NCBI RefSeq assembly: GCF_023100945.1
Contig: NZ_CP064689.1
Location: 2,400,001 to 2,464,000, forward strand
Direction of reading: 5' to 3'
DNA: 64,000 bases
From: Bradyrhizobium sp. 200
Lineage (GTDB): Bacteria; Pseudomonadota; Alphaproteobacteria; Rhizobiales; Xanthobacteraceae
The notes beneath the pieces are model-generated. The model had not been told where the DNA came from. It ran no database searches and worked only from the letters and a program-made list of their open reading frames with translations. Made by a program: the position numbers and the translations under genes. How positions within the stretch are numbered: position 1 is the first letter of the stretch; each line of letters begins with the position of its first letter. This document shows positions 9,168 through 17,954 of this stretch, piece after piece.

Positions 9168-10232
9168 ATGAACACCTCGATTTCGCGACGCAATGTGCTG
9201 GCCGGCGCCGGCGCCGCTCTCGCAGGCGCAGCATTCTCTACGCGCGTCATGGCGGCTGCGCCGCCACCGGAGGCCGTGACTCCGGCATTGATCGAGGCGG
9301 CGAAGAAGGAAGGCAAGGTCATCTATTACACCTCGACCGATCTGCCGGTCGCGGAGAAACTGGCCAAGGCGTTCGAGGCGAAGTATCCGGGTATCGCGGT
9401 GCGCGTCGAGCGCACCGGCGCCGAGCGCGTGTTCCAGCGCATCGGCCAGGAATATGCCAGCAACATCCATGCCGTGGATATCGTGAACTCGTCCGATGCC
9501 GCGCATTTCATCGTCTGGAAGCGCGACGGCATTCTGGCGCCGTACGTGCCGGAAGACGTGGCAAAATTCTATCCGGCCGAGCACAAGGATCCGGACGGCG
9601 AGTTTGCGAGTTTTCGCGTTTGGCTCAGCATCATCGCCTACAACACCAATCTGGTGAAGGCGGAGGACGCGCCGAAGAGCTTTGCCGATCTGCTCGATCC
9701 GAAATGGAAGGGCAAGATCGTCAAGGCCCATCCGGGCTACAGCGGCACCATCATGACCGCGACCTACCAGATGCAGCGCGATCTCGGCTGGAGCTTCTTC
9801 GAGCAGCTTGCCAAGCAGAATATCATGCAGGTGCAGTCCTCGGCCGATCCGCCGAAGAAGCTCGATCTCGGCGAGCGCGCGGTGATGGCCGACGGCAACG
9901 AATACAACATCTTCCAGATGAGGGAGGCGGGCCGTCCGGTCGAGCCGGTTTACGCCACGGAAGGGTCGCCGCTGATCATCGGGCCGAACGGCGTCTTCAA
10001 GGATGCGCCGAATCCGAACGCGGCAAGGCTGTTCCAGTCGTTCAGTCTCAGCCGCGAGGCCCAGCAGCTCATCATCGATGTCGGCGGCCTCCGCTCGGTG
10101 CACTCTCAAACCGTTGAGAAGGCGGGGCGCAAGTCGCTCAAGGACATCAAGACCATGAAGGACGACGCCGCGGCGGTGGAGAAAGAGAGCGAGTCGATCA
10201 AGGCGCGCTATACAAAAATCTTCCGCATTTGA
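9168..10232 (+). CDS. Extracellular solute-binding protein (ABC type, iron(III)/small-molecule family) with Tat signal
   Basis: 354-residue periplasmic binding protein. The N-terminus ISRRNVLAGAGAALAG is a twin-arginine signal with likely cleavage after RVMAAA. The mature part begins with KEGKVIYYTSTDLPVAEKLA, typical of the AfuA/FbpA-like group, and has FADLLDPKWKGKIVKAHP in the middle, a very common motif in this family. No ABC permease or ATPase gene follows. Instead the next gene starts inside its stop codon region. It is divergent from the Bug/molybdenum hydroxylase operon, with a 176-nt shared upstream region. Confidence 0.9.
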   Translation: MNTSISRRNVLAGAGAALAGAAFSTRVMAAAPPPEAVTPALIEAAKKEGKVIYYTSTDLPVAEKLAKAFEAKYPGIAVRVERTGAERVFQRIGQEYASNIHAVDIVNSSDAAHFIVWKRDGILAPYVPEDVAKFYPAEHKDPDGEFASFRVWLSIIAYNTNLVKAEDAPKSFADLLDPKWKGKIVKAHPGYSGTIMTATYQMQRDLGWSFFEQLAKQNIMQVQSSADPPKKLDLGERAVMADGNEYNIFQMREAGRPVEPVYATEGSPLIIGPNGVFKDAPNPNAARLFQSFSLSREAQQLIIDVGGLRSVHSQTVEKAGRKSLKDIKTMKDDAAAVEKESESIKARYTKIFRI

Positions 10233-11609
10233 CCGATATGGCTTCTGGACTGCCCAGGATTTCGGTCGCCGAAACGCTTGTCGAAAAGATCGTCGCACTG
10301 CAAGGCGACGTATTGCCGGCTGCAACCGCGCGCAAATGCGAGGATCTGCTGATCGACGTGGTCGGGCTGTGCATCACCGCGCGCAACGAGGACTACGTCA
10401 GAAGCGCGCTGGCGGGCTGCGACGATGACGGCCCCTGCACTGCGATCGGACACAGGCGCACGCTGAATGCGGCGGGCGCCGCCTTCGTCAACGGCACGGC
10501 CGCGCATGGCGAGGATTTCGACGACACTTTTGAGGGCGGACCGGTGCATGCAGGCGCCGTGATCGTGCCGGCCGTGCTCGCCGCCTGCGAGCGGCACAAC
10601 CCTGACGGACGAATGGCGTTGACCGGGATCGCCGTCGGCACCGAGGTGCTGTGCCGGCTGAGCCTCGTGGTGCCGAAGGCCGTCCACAAGGCCGGTTTCC
10701 ACCCCACGGCGGTCTTCGGCGCGATGGGCGCGGCCGCCGGTGTCGGTACAGCGCTTGGTCTCAATACCAGGCAGATCGTCGATGCGCTCGGCATCGCCGG
10801 CAGCATGGCCGGCGGCATCATCGAATATCTCGCAGAGGGCGCCTGGACCAAACGGCTGCATGCCGGATGGGCGGCGCAATCGGGTCTCCGCGCGGCACTG
10901 CTGGCGCGGGCAGGGTTCGTCGGTCCACGCACGGTGTTCGAGGGCGTGCACGGGCTATTCCACGGTTTCGCGCGCCACGGAGGGCGATTACGACGCGTTG
11001 ACCGGCGATTTCGGCACGCGCTGGGTGACGAACACGCTGGCGTTCAAGCCTTATCCATGCGGGACCATGGCGCAGCCCTATATCGATTGCGCGCGCCGAC
11101 TGGCTGCGCGCGGTATCAAGCCCGAGGACGTCGTCGAGATCGTCTGCGAGGTGGCGGAGGGGACCGTGCACCGGCTGTGGGAGCCGCTCGCCGACAAGCA
11201 ACGTCCGCGCAACGGCTACGCCGCCAAGTTCGCCGTACCTTATCTATTGGCCGCGGGATTCGTGCATGGCAGCGTTGGGCTCGGCGCGTTCACGGAAAGC
11301 GCGATCCGCGATCCGCGCGTGCTGGCGCTCGCCGCCAGGGTGAAATTCGCGATCGATCCAGACAACCCCTATCCGAATAACTATACCGGCCATATCCGCG
11401 CCGTGCTCGGAGACGGCAGCGTGGTCGAGGAGCGGCAGCCATTTTTGCGAGGCGGGGCGCAGGAGCCGCTGACGCAGCAGGATGTGATCGACAAATTCAG
11501 GCTCAACGCCGAGCATGGCGGTTGGAGCACTGAGCAAAGCGATGCAGCGTTGAAGCTGATGGCGGGGCTGTATGATGGCCGTATCGATCCTTCCTCATTG
11601 CGCAGGTAG
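10229..11609 (+). pseudogene. MmgE/PrpD family protein, interrupted by a frameshift near 10970-10976
   Basis: The N-terminal half (TTG at 10229, overlapping the previous stop by 4 nt) reads as MmgE/PrpD, a 2-methylcitrate dehydratase-like fold, through GAAFVNGTAAHGEDFDDTFEGG and VFEGVHGLFHGFA. From about 10974 the homologous reading continues in the next frame: ATEGDYDALTGDFGTRWVTN, FKPYPCGT, then to a stop at 11609. Together the pieces make about 460 residues, the usual family length. The break lies in a GCGCGC run and equals a 2-nt loss or a 1-nt gain. It may be a true pseudogene, a programmed slip or a base-calling error. Without correction, translation from 10229 runs in a meaningless frame to 11380. 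Confidence 0.8.
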
Positions 11610-11615
11610 CGGCTC

Positions 11616-12368
11616 ATGACCCAGGAACTCGCAGGCAAAGTCGCTGTTGTCACCGGCGCGGGCCGCAATATCGGCCGCGCGATTGCGCTGACGCTGGCGG
11701 AGGGCGGCGCCTCCGTGGTGGTCAATGCGCGCAGCAATCTCGCCGAGGCGGACGCCGTTGCGCGCGAGATCGAAGCCGCGGGCGGCAAGGCGCTGGTTCA
11801 TACCGGTGACGTCGCCGACGCCATAGCGGTGCAGGCCATGGCGGATGCCGCCGTGACGCAGTTCGGCCGCATCGATATCCTCGTCAACAACGCTGCGCTG
11901 CGGCGCGAAAAACCATTCGCCGAGATGGACTATGCGGAATGGCGCGAAATCCTCGATGTGACCCTCGATGGAACATTTCACTGCGTGAAGGCCTGCCTGG
12001 CGACGCTACGGAAGTCCGGGGCAGGGACCATCGTCAATATCGGCGGTCTCAGCGCGCACACAGGCGCGAAGAATCGCGCGCATGTGGTGACGGCGAAGGC
12101 GGGCATCGTCGGTCTGACGCGGGCGCTGGCTCACGATCTTGCCGATGACGGCATCACCGTGAACTGCGTGGTTCCCGGGCTGATCGGCACGCCGCGGCCC
12201 AAGGACAAGCCGGAGCCGGCGCATCATCTGACCCACCGGACCATCACCGGCAACCGCGGCCTGCCGGAAGACGTTGCCGCAACCGTCCGATTCCTGTGCG
12301 GGACGGGCGCGCGTTACATCAACGGGCAGACGATTCACACCAATGGCGGCGCCTATTTAGACGCGTAA
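11616..12368 (+). CDS. SDR-family protein with degenerate catalytic residues
   Basis: 250-residue Rossmann-fold protein of the short-chain dehydrogenase/reductase family. The cofactor motif TGAGRNIG (13-20) and NNAAL (91-95) are intact. The catalytic positions are not: where FabG has NISS the sequence reads NIGG (G144 for Ser), and thirteen residues later the expected Tyr is V157, preceded by H156. Lys161 remains. The Ser-to-Tyr spacing is conserved, so alignment error is unlikely. It may use a different mechanism or be non-catalytic. It follows the PrpD-like gene by 6 nt in the same direction, suggesting one operon for degradation of an unknown acid. Confidence 0.88.
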   Translation: MTQELAGKVAVVTGAGRNIGRAIALTLAEGGASVVVNARSNLAEADAVAREIEAAGGKALVHTGDVADAIAVQAMADAAVTQFGRIDILVNNAALRREKPFAEMDYAEWREILDVTLDGTFHCVKACLATLRKSGAGTIVNIGGLSAHTGAKNRAHVVTAKAGIVGLTRALAHDLADDGITVNCVVPGLIGTPRPKDKPEPAHHLTHRTITGNRGLPEDVAATVRFLCGTGARYINGQTIHTNGGAYLDA

Positions 12369-12446
12369 TGCATGGCTTTCGTGCCATTTTCGCTGGGGTA
12401 TTTGGAGACAAGGCCCCTCGGCGAGCGGACAATTTAATGCTACCTA

Positions 12447-12547
12447 GAGCATGATCCGGAAAAGTGGGTACCGGTTTTCCGAAAAGATCATGCTCAAATC
12501 AAAGAGATAGAGCGTGATGACGATTCGAAGAAGCGTCATCACGCTCT
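12447..12547. repeat. Two adjacent intergenic inverted repeats (palindromic element)
   Basis: First hairpin: GAGCATGATC at 12447-12456 pairs with GATCATGCTC at 12486-12495, enclosing a GTGGGTACCGG segment. Second hairpin: a 14-nt arm at 12509-12522 pairs perfectly with 12534-12547 around an 11-nt loop. The ACCGGTACCCAC segment (here on the minus strand) recurs at 41486-41495 and, with one difference, near 61340. It ends 8 nt before the molybdopterin oxidoreductase start, so it may shape that gene's leader or terminate upstream transcription. Confidence 0.75.
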
Positions 12548-12555
12548 AGGAACAC

Positions 12556-14652
12556 ATGAACCAGCACGCCAAGGTCGATATCCGTCACTCCACCTGTCCG
12601 CACGACTGCCCGTCGGCCTGCGCGCTCGATATCGAGGTGATCGAAGGCCGTTCGATCGGCCGGGTTCGTGGCTCCAAGGTACAGACCTACACGGCTGGCG
12701 TGGTCTGCGCGAAGGTCGCGCGTTACGCCGAGCGTATCCATCATCCCGACCGGCTACTCTACCCGATGCGCCGCACCGGCCCCAAGGGCTCCGGTCAGTT
12801 CGCCCGGATTTCCTGGGATGAAGCCCTCGACGAAATTGCCGCACGCTTCGATCAGGCCGAACGCGAATTCGGCGCTGAATCGGTCTGGCCGTATTACTAT
12901 GCCGGCACGATGGGGCTCGTCATGCGCGACGGCATCAACCGCCTTTCGCATGTGAAGAAATATTCGCGCTTCTACTCGACCATCTGTGCCAACATTGCGC
13001 GTGTCGGCTTCTCCATCGGCACCGGCAAGATCGCCGGCGTCGATCCGCGCGAGATGGGCGTTTCAGATCTCGTCGTTATCTGGGGCACCAATCCGGTGAA
13101 CACCCAGGTCAACGTGATGACGCATGCCTCGCGCGCCCGCAAGGAGCGCGGCGCCAAAATCGCGGCGATCGACATCTACAACAACGACACCATGAAGCAG
13201 GCGGATATCAAGATCCTGCTCCGCCCCGGTACCGACGGCGCCTTCGCCTGCGGCGTGATGCATGTGCTGTTTCGCGAGGGTTACGCGGACCGCGCCTATA
13301 TGGATCGCTACACCGATTGTCCTGACGAACTGGAATCGCATCTGGCGACGCGTACGCCGGAATGGGCCTCGAAAATCTCGGGCGTGCCGGTCGAGGAGAT
13401 CGAGGCGTTTGCGCGCCTTGTCGGCCAGACCAAACGGTCGTTCTTCCGCCTCGGCTACGGCTTTACCCGCAGCCGCAACGGTGCGGCGCAGATGCATGCG
13501 GCGCTTTGCATTCCGGCGGTGACAGGTGCCTGGCAATACGAAGGCGGCGGCGCGTTCTTCAATAACGCCGGGATCTGGAAGTTCAACGAATCCATCATCG
13601 AGGGCCATGACGCCATCGACCGCACCACACGCTGGCTCGACCAGTCCAAGATTGGCCGCATCCTGACCGGCGATGCCGAGGCCCTGAAGGGCGGCGGCCC
13701 CGTGAAGGCGATGCTGATCCAGAACACCAACCCCGTGACGGTGGCGCCGGAACAGGCGCTGGTGCGTCAGGGCTTTGCGCGCGAGGATCTGTTCGTTGCG
13801 GTGCATGAGCAGTTCATGACGGAGACGGCCGCCATGGCCGACATCGTGCTTCCGGCCACCATGTTCATGGAGCACGACGATCTCTATTACGGCGGCGGTC
13901 ACCAGCATATCTCGGTGGGCGCGAAGCTGATCGATCCGCCCGGCGAGTGCCGTTCCAATCACGAGGTGATGCAAGGTCTCGGCCGCCGCCTCAATGCCGT
14001 GCATCCGGGATTTGAAATGACGCCGCGCGAACTGATCGACGCGACGCTGAAGCAGAGCGGCCACGGCGATATCGAGACGCTGGAGGCGGATCTGTGGCGC
14101 GACATCCAGCCGGATTTCCGCACCTCGCATTATCTCGACGGCTTCGCGCACGCCGACAAGAAGTTCCACTTCAAGGCCGATTGGGCGAATCCGCCGTTCG
14201 GGAATCCGGGCCTGGGTCCCTGGAGCGAGATGCCCTCGCTGCCCGATCACTGGACGATCATCGAAGAGGCGGACGAGAAACATCCGTTCCGCCTCGCCAC
14301 GTCGCCGTCGCGCAGCTATCTCAACACCAGTTTCAATGAGACGCCGGGATCGCAGGCCCGCGAGGGCGCGCCGACGGTGATGATGCACCCGGAGGACGCC
14401 TCAAGCCTTTCCATCGCCGACGGCGATGCGGTGACGCTCGGCAACATGCGGGGTGAAACCACACTGACCGTGAAGGTGTTTGATGGTGTACGCCGCGGGG
14501 TTCTGATCGCCGAATCCATCCATCCGAACAAGGCTCATATCGGCGGCCGCGGCATCAACATGCTCACCGGGGCCGAAGCGGTTGCGCCCGTCGGCGGCGC
14601 AGCATTCCATGACAACAAGGTCTGGGTGAAGAAGGCCGCGCCCGCGGCCTGA
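12556..14652 (+). CDS. Molybdopterin oxidoreductase (DMSO reductase/formate dehydrogenase superfamily)
   Basis: 698-residue catalytic subunit using a bis-molybdopterin guanine dinucleotide cofactor. Near the N-terminus C14, C18, C22 and C51 form the expected [4Fe-4S] set in CPHDCPSAC and VVCAKVARY. Middle motifs include IWGTNPVNTQ and FRLGYGFTRSRNG. The C-terminal dinucleotide-binding domain starts near ATSPSRSYLNTSF, with VMMHPEDASSLSIADGDAV following. No Tat signal, Fe-S partner or membrane anchor is nearby, so it is probably a soluble single-subunit enzyme. The ATG at 12556 follows AGGA by 6 nt. The substrate is not identifiable. Confidence 0.92.
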   Translation: MNQHAKVDIRHSTCPHDCPSACALDIEVIEGRSIGRVRGSKVQTYTAGVVCAKVARYAERIHHPDRLLYPMRRTGPKGSGQFARISWDEALDEIAARFDQAEREFGAESVWPYYYAGTMGLVMRDGINRLSHVKKYSRFYSTICANIARVGFSIGTGKIAGVDPREMGVSDLVVIWGTNPVNTQVNVMTHASRARKERGAKIAAIDIYNNDTMKQADIKILLRPGTDGAFACGVMHVLFREGYADRAYMDRYTDCPDELESHLATRTPEWASKISGVPVEEIEAFARLVGQTKRSFFRLGYGFTRSRNGAAQMHAALCIPAVTGAWQYEGGGAFFNNAGIWKFNESIIEGHDAIDRTTRWLDQSKIGRILTGDAEALKGGGPVKAMLIQNTNPVTVAPEQALVRQGFAREDLFVAVHEQFMTETAAMADIVLPATMFMEHDDLYYGGGHQHISVGAKLIDPPGECRSNHEVMQGLGRRLNAVHPGFEMTPRELIDATLKQSGHGDIETLEADLWRDIQPDFRTSHYLDGFAHADKKFHFKADWANPPFGNPGLGPWSEMPSLPDHWTIIEEADEKHPFRLATSPSRSYLNTSFNETPGSQAREGAPTVMMHPEDASSLSIADGDAVTLGNMRGETTLTVKVFDGVRRGVLIAESIHPNKAHIGGRGINMLTGAEAVAPVGGAAFHDNKVWVKKAAPAA

Positions 14653-14723
14653 TTCCCGCTTGCAGTTCACCGCCATCCTGCCGCAAATGCTTGCCAATTC
14701 ACGGCAAACAGGCGGGCGGAACA

Positions 14724-15506
14724 ATGACTGACACGAGCAGCGTGATACGCGAAAGGCGCGGACAGGCGTTCTGGATTACCATCAACCGGCCGGACAAGCG
14801 CAACGCCATCAATGCCGACGTGGTCGCCGGCATCGCCCGCGGCTATCGCGAGGCGCATGACGACAAGGACGTCCGCGTCATCGTGCTGACGGGAGCGGGC
14901 GACAAGGCGTTTTGCGCCGGCGCCGACCTGCAGAACAGCGGTGCTGCCTTCGCGATGGATTTTTCCAGACCCAATGTCGACTATGCCGATCTGCTGCGGC
15001 TGTCGCAGAACGCCACCAAGCCTGCGATCGCGCGGGTGGGGGGCGTCTGCATGGCCGGCGGCATGGGATTGTTGTGCATGACCGACATGGCGGTTGCTGC
15101 CGATCATGTGATCTTCGGGTTGCCCGAGGTGAAGGTCGGCGTGTTCCCGATGCAGGTGCTGAGCCTGCTGCAGTCGATTGCGCCACGACGGCTGGTCAGT
15201 GAATGGTCGCTGACCGGCGAACCGTTCGACGCGCACACGGCGCAGGCTGCCGGGCTTCTGAACTATGTGGTGCCTTCGGCCGAGCTCGACGCCAAGGTCG
15301 ACTGGCTGGTCAGCCGCATCGTCGACAAGTCGCCGACCGCGATCCGGCGCGGCAAATACGCGATGCGAGCGATCGCCTCGATGTCGTTCGACGAAAGCAT
15401 CGCCTACACCGAAAGCCAGATCGCGTTGCTGGCGATGACGGAAGACGCCAAGGAAGGCCTCAAGGCCTTCGGCGAGAAACGCAAGCCGTCATGGCCGGGG
15501 AAATAG
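14724..15506 (+). CDS. Enoyl-CoA hydratase/isomerase family protein
   Basis: 260-residue crotonase-fold protein. The oxyanion-hole segments are GAGDKAFCAGADLQ near residue 57 and CMAGGMGLLCMTD near 110. LPEVKVGVFPM near residue 133 keeps the glutamate equivalent to E164 of rat hydratase, but the other catalytic Glu (in GGCEL) appears as Gly, so hydration is uncertain and isomerase or hydrolase activity is possible. The start is set at ATG 14724, behind GGCGGGCGGA, rather than the upstream ATG at 14691. It lies 71 nt after the molybdopterin enzyme. Confidence 0.88.
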   Translation: MTDTSSVIRERRGQAFWITINRPDKRNAINADVVAGIARGYREAHDDKDVRVIVLTGAGDKAFCAGADLQNSGAAFAMDFSRPNVDYADLLRLSQNATKPAIARVGGVCMAGGMGLLCMTDMAVAADHVIFGLPEVKVGVFPMQVLSLLQSIAPRRLVSEWSLTGEPFDAHTAQAAGLLNYVVPSAELDAKVDWLVSRIVDKSPTAIRRGKYAMRAIASMSFDESIAYTESQIALLAMTEDAKEGLKAFGEKRKPSWPGK

Positions 15507-15601
15507 ATCGACTGCAGCTCCGTGACAAAGCGAGCCCACGCCTTCGACGACGCAAAGGAAAGAAGAGGCTGAAACCGGCAGGGATCTGGAAAGAGGCGGC
15601 C

Positions 15602-15805
15602 TTACCGGTCCGTTATCAGCATTAGGCCCCAAGCAATGGTCGCCAACACCGGTATGGCCATCAGAGAGGGACGGTGGCAAAGGCTCTCAGCCATCGAGCA
15701 GGCGGCGCCGGACCATCCATTGTCGTAAGCCAGTCCGATGAAAATGATAGAAACTGTGGCAAGGGCCACAGCCATGACGATCGCGGAAATACCGAGGGTA
15801 CGCAT
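15602..15805 (-). CDS. Small hydrophobic membrane protein, unrecognised
   Basis: 67 residues with two likely membrane helices (about 5-27 and 47-65) separated by a short loop carrying Cys and His. ATG start. The upstream GAGTACC is only a weak ribosome-binding site. I recognise no family. The hydrophobic layout and TM-like residue choice favour a real gene over chance, but support is limited. Confidence 0.45.
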   Translation of the reverse strand: MRTLGISAIVMAVALATVSIIFIGLAYDNGWSGAACSMAESLCHRPSLMAIPVLATIAWGLMLITDR

Positions 15806-15915
15806 GGTCGGTACTCAAAATGATTTGCGAAGGCATACTGGAATGGAACCGGAGCCGAATTCTGTCGGGAATCGGACGGTTCCATAGCCACTCACGGACA
15901 ACACCGCGGCAGCCC

Positions 15916-16026
15916 TTACGCGCGGTTATTCCGGGATTTCGTGCGTTCGGCGGCCTCCCGCCACCGTCGAACAATTTCGGCAACGATTATATATGCTCCG
16001 ACAATCAACAGAATGGCTTCGATCAT
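15916..16026 (-). CDS. Candidate 36-residue single-span membrane protein
   Basis: Minus-strand reading from ATG 16026 to TAA at 15916 gives 36 residues starting MIEAILLIVGAYIIVAEIV and continuing with a strongly basic tail (RRWREAAERTKSRNNR). One hydrophobic helix followed by a positive cytoplasmic tail is the classic layout of a bitopic small membrane protein. A GGGAC sequence lies about 7 nt upstream of the start. Together with the 67-residue protein just downstream on the same strand it may form a pair of small membrane genes. No homologue is recalled. Confidence 0.4.
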   Translation of the reverse strand: MIEAILLIVGAYIIVAEIVRRWREAAERTKSRNNRA

Positions 16027-16160
16027 GACTTGTCCCGCCGAACCAGTGCTGCTGGCAAACTACAATTTCTATGTGAAGTTGCCAAGATAGCCGTCTACAT
16101 CCAAAACGAGTTCCATTGGCGGAAACTCCTAAGGAGTTCGTGATCCGTTCCTAGAGGGTC

Positions 16161-16652
16161 CTAATTTGCCGATCGCACAGCAAGGGCCGCTACGGCGACT
16201 GCGGACGCAAAGGCAATTTGTGAACTAACGCCAATCTGCCAACCGAGTCGACGCTTGGTATGAATCCATCGGTGAAAGCGCTGGAGAGAGGCCAAGGGCT
16301 CATGAGGGTAGTGTGCGTGAACGAACTGGAGCGGGTCAGGAAGCATCGCCCCCACCGCTCCGGCAAGTATCGCCACTAACGTCGCCGGCGTTGCAAAAAT
16401 TGCGATTGCAAGCGCCAATCCTGCAAGTGCATCGAACCCGATCACAGTCAGGTCTCTCAGCAATGCGGGGGTAAGCCGTTTGTCATTTTGTGCCCCAGGT
16501 GCGACCGATATTGACCCCAGGGGGTAGTCCCAGTGCGGGATTGCATCAATGACGAAATGGCTGGCAAAGCCTGCCGCGAACGCGGCGATTGGCTGGGACG
16601 GCATTAGACTGGCGAGAGCTGCCCCAACGATTGCATGTGTGCTCAGGATCAT
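16161..16652 (-). CDS. Membrane protein resembling YdjM/DUF457-type metal-dependent hydrolases
   Basis: 163 residues with about four hydrophobic segments. The start MILSTHAIVGAAL and conserved His/Asp clusters (ASHFVIDAIPHWDYP near residues 30-43, LPDPLQFVHAHYPHEPL near 103-120, RFHRWIH near 125) resemble membrane-bound predicted hydrolases of the YdjM/DUF457 kind, where His and Asp residues would bind a metal. The assignment rests on this pattern only. It stands alone, reading leftward, between small genes. Confidence 0.65.
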   Translation of the reverse strand: MILSTHAIVGAALASLMPSQPIAAFAAGFASHFVIDAIPHWDYPLGSISVAPGAQNDKRLTPALLRDLTVIGFDALAGLALAIAIFATPATLVAILAGAVGAMLPDPLQFVHAHYPHEPLASLQRFHRWIHTKRRLGWQIGVSSQIAFASAVAVAALAVRSAN

Positions 16653-16956
16653 TGCATGCCTTGTAAGGCGTCTCTATCGATCTCATCAAACAATCCGGCT
16701 CATCGGTCGGCCGCGGCCCACGCTTAATGTTCGTGCCAAACAGTTACATAAACGTGCTCCAATCCGGCATGGTGCGGCCCGGGCTGACGGACTTGTACGG
16801 TTAGTTGGATCGAGGAAACCGTCACTTGGGGACAGGTCGCCGCGACCGAGATCCGACACGGTCCCGAAGTGGAGATATCCCTCGATCACGATAATCTGGT
16901 CTTGCCATCAACGCACGAGGCTGTCAGCCAAAGTCAATCGGCGATGTAAATGACCA
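16653..16956. other. Intergenic stretch without a supported gene
   Basis: About 300 nt between the YdjM-like gene and the GlcG-like gene. Open frames exist on both strands (for example 16686-16889 minus) but show no family features, signal sequence or ribosome-binding site that I can support. It probably includes the promoter of the YdjM-like gene. Confidence 0.5.
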
Positions 16957-17385
16957 TTATCCTGCATTCGCCTTCAGTCCGGCGGCTTCGATGCCGGCCA
17001 CCGCGCAAGTCTCGTCGTTATCGGACGTGTCGCCGCTGACACCGACTGCCCCAAGCAGCGTCGGGCCGTTCATGATCAGCACGCCGCCGGGCACCGGAAC
17101 GAGGCGGCCTTGCGCAAGCGTATTCACCGCGTCGACGAAATACACCTGCTCCTGGGCGCGCTGGAACAGCGCCCGCGATCCCATGCCCATGGCGAGCGCG
17201 CCATAGGCCTTGCCGTGTGCGATTTCGGCCCGCATCAGGCTGGTGCCGTCCTGTGCTGCTGTGACCTTCACGCAGCCGCGGGCATCCAGAACGGTGATGA
17301 CAAGTGGCTTCAGTTTCATCGCGACGCCTTTCGCCAAAGCGGCATCAAGAATTTTGCGGGCGACGTCGAGAGTGAGTTCAGCCAT
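16957..17385 (-). CDS. GlcG/HbpS family heme-binding-like protein (DUF336)
   Basis: 142-residue protein of the GlcG/HbpS fold. Typical segments are LTLDVARKILDAALAKG at the start, MRAEIAHGKAYGALAMGMGS near residues 50-70, and VPVPGGVLIMNGPTLLGAVGVSG near 95-115, followed by DNDETCAVAGIEAAG. Family members bind heme or cobalamin, or are encoded in glycolate and diol utilisation loci. No partner gene is adjacent here, so the role is open. It is monocistronic and reads leftward. Confidence 0.9.
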   Translation of the reverse strand: MAELTLDVARKILDAALAKGVAMKLKPLVITVLDARGCVKVTAAQDGTSLMRAEIAHGKAYGALAMGMGSRALFQRAQEQVYFVDAVNTLAQGRLVPVPGGVLIMNGPTLLGAVGVSGDTSDNDETCAVAGIEAAGLKANAG

Positions 17386-17954
17386 GGGTCGGTTCCTTTG
17401 TGTCCGGCGAACTGCTTGCTGTCGTCGTTCATCACCGTTCGCCGAAGATTGATATACCTCAGTGTTTTATAGGTGTTTCTTTCACTGCCGTCTTCCATCA
17501 TTGGCCCGTTGTCGCCCAAAGCCCCGGATAAATTTGGGAACTGACTTGAAGGCCGGAAATGGGAAGGCCGCCACAGCCTGCCGACCCGTCCCAGGCCTGA
17601 ATCCCACCGATGAGCAGAGGCGCGAGATGTCCCCACGGTCGACGGAATGGCCGATCAGGTGCGGGAGGCTTTGTCAGCGGTTTTCCGGAAATGAGGAACA
17701 CAAGACCCGGTGGAAATCGACGCTAGCCACCTGCAGCGTGGCAGCGCAACCCGGTGGACACGGTCATTGTCGATGACGTGCTGCGATCCTCAAGCCAATC
17801 TGGATCACAAAGCCGGAGACCGCCTTGCGAGCACGGGATACGCATTCTTTTTAGATATCAACGACTTGAGTGAACTTCCTCGCACGGGAAATTTTGTGCT
17901 GGATTGATTTGGCTGGGTCTTTAAAAGGGCGAACCATAATCTTGGACACAAAAT
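17386..17954. other. Long intergenic region before the glycan island
   Basis: About 570 nt with no supported gene. Several short frames on both strands lack recognisable features. It is noticeably less GC-rich toward 17800-17950 and marks the left edge of the glycan cluster, so it may hold its promoter. No clear -35/-10 pair, attachment site or tRNA was seen. Confidence 0.5.

Noticed and set aside
15820..16143. 107-codon plus frame
   Set aside because: No recognisable features; the minus-strand small membrane ORFs in the same place have better composition.
16549..16953. 134-codon plus frame
   Set aside because: Overlaps the YdjM-like gene and shows no family features or ribosome-binding site.
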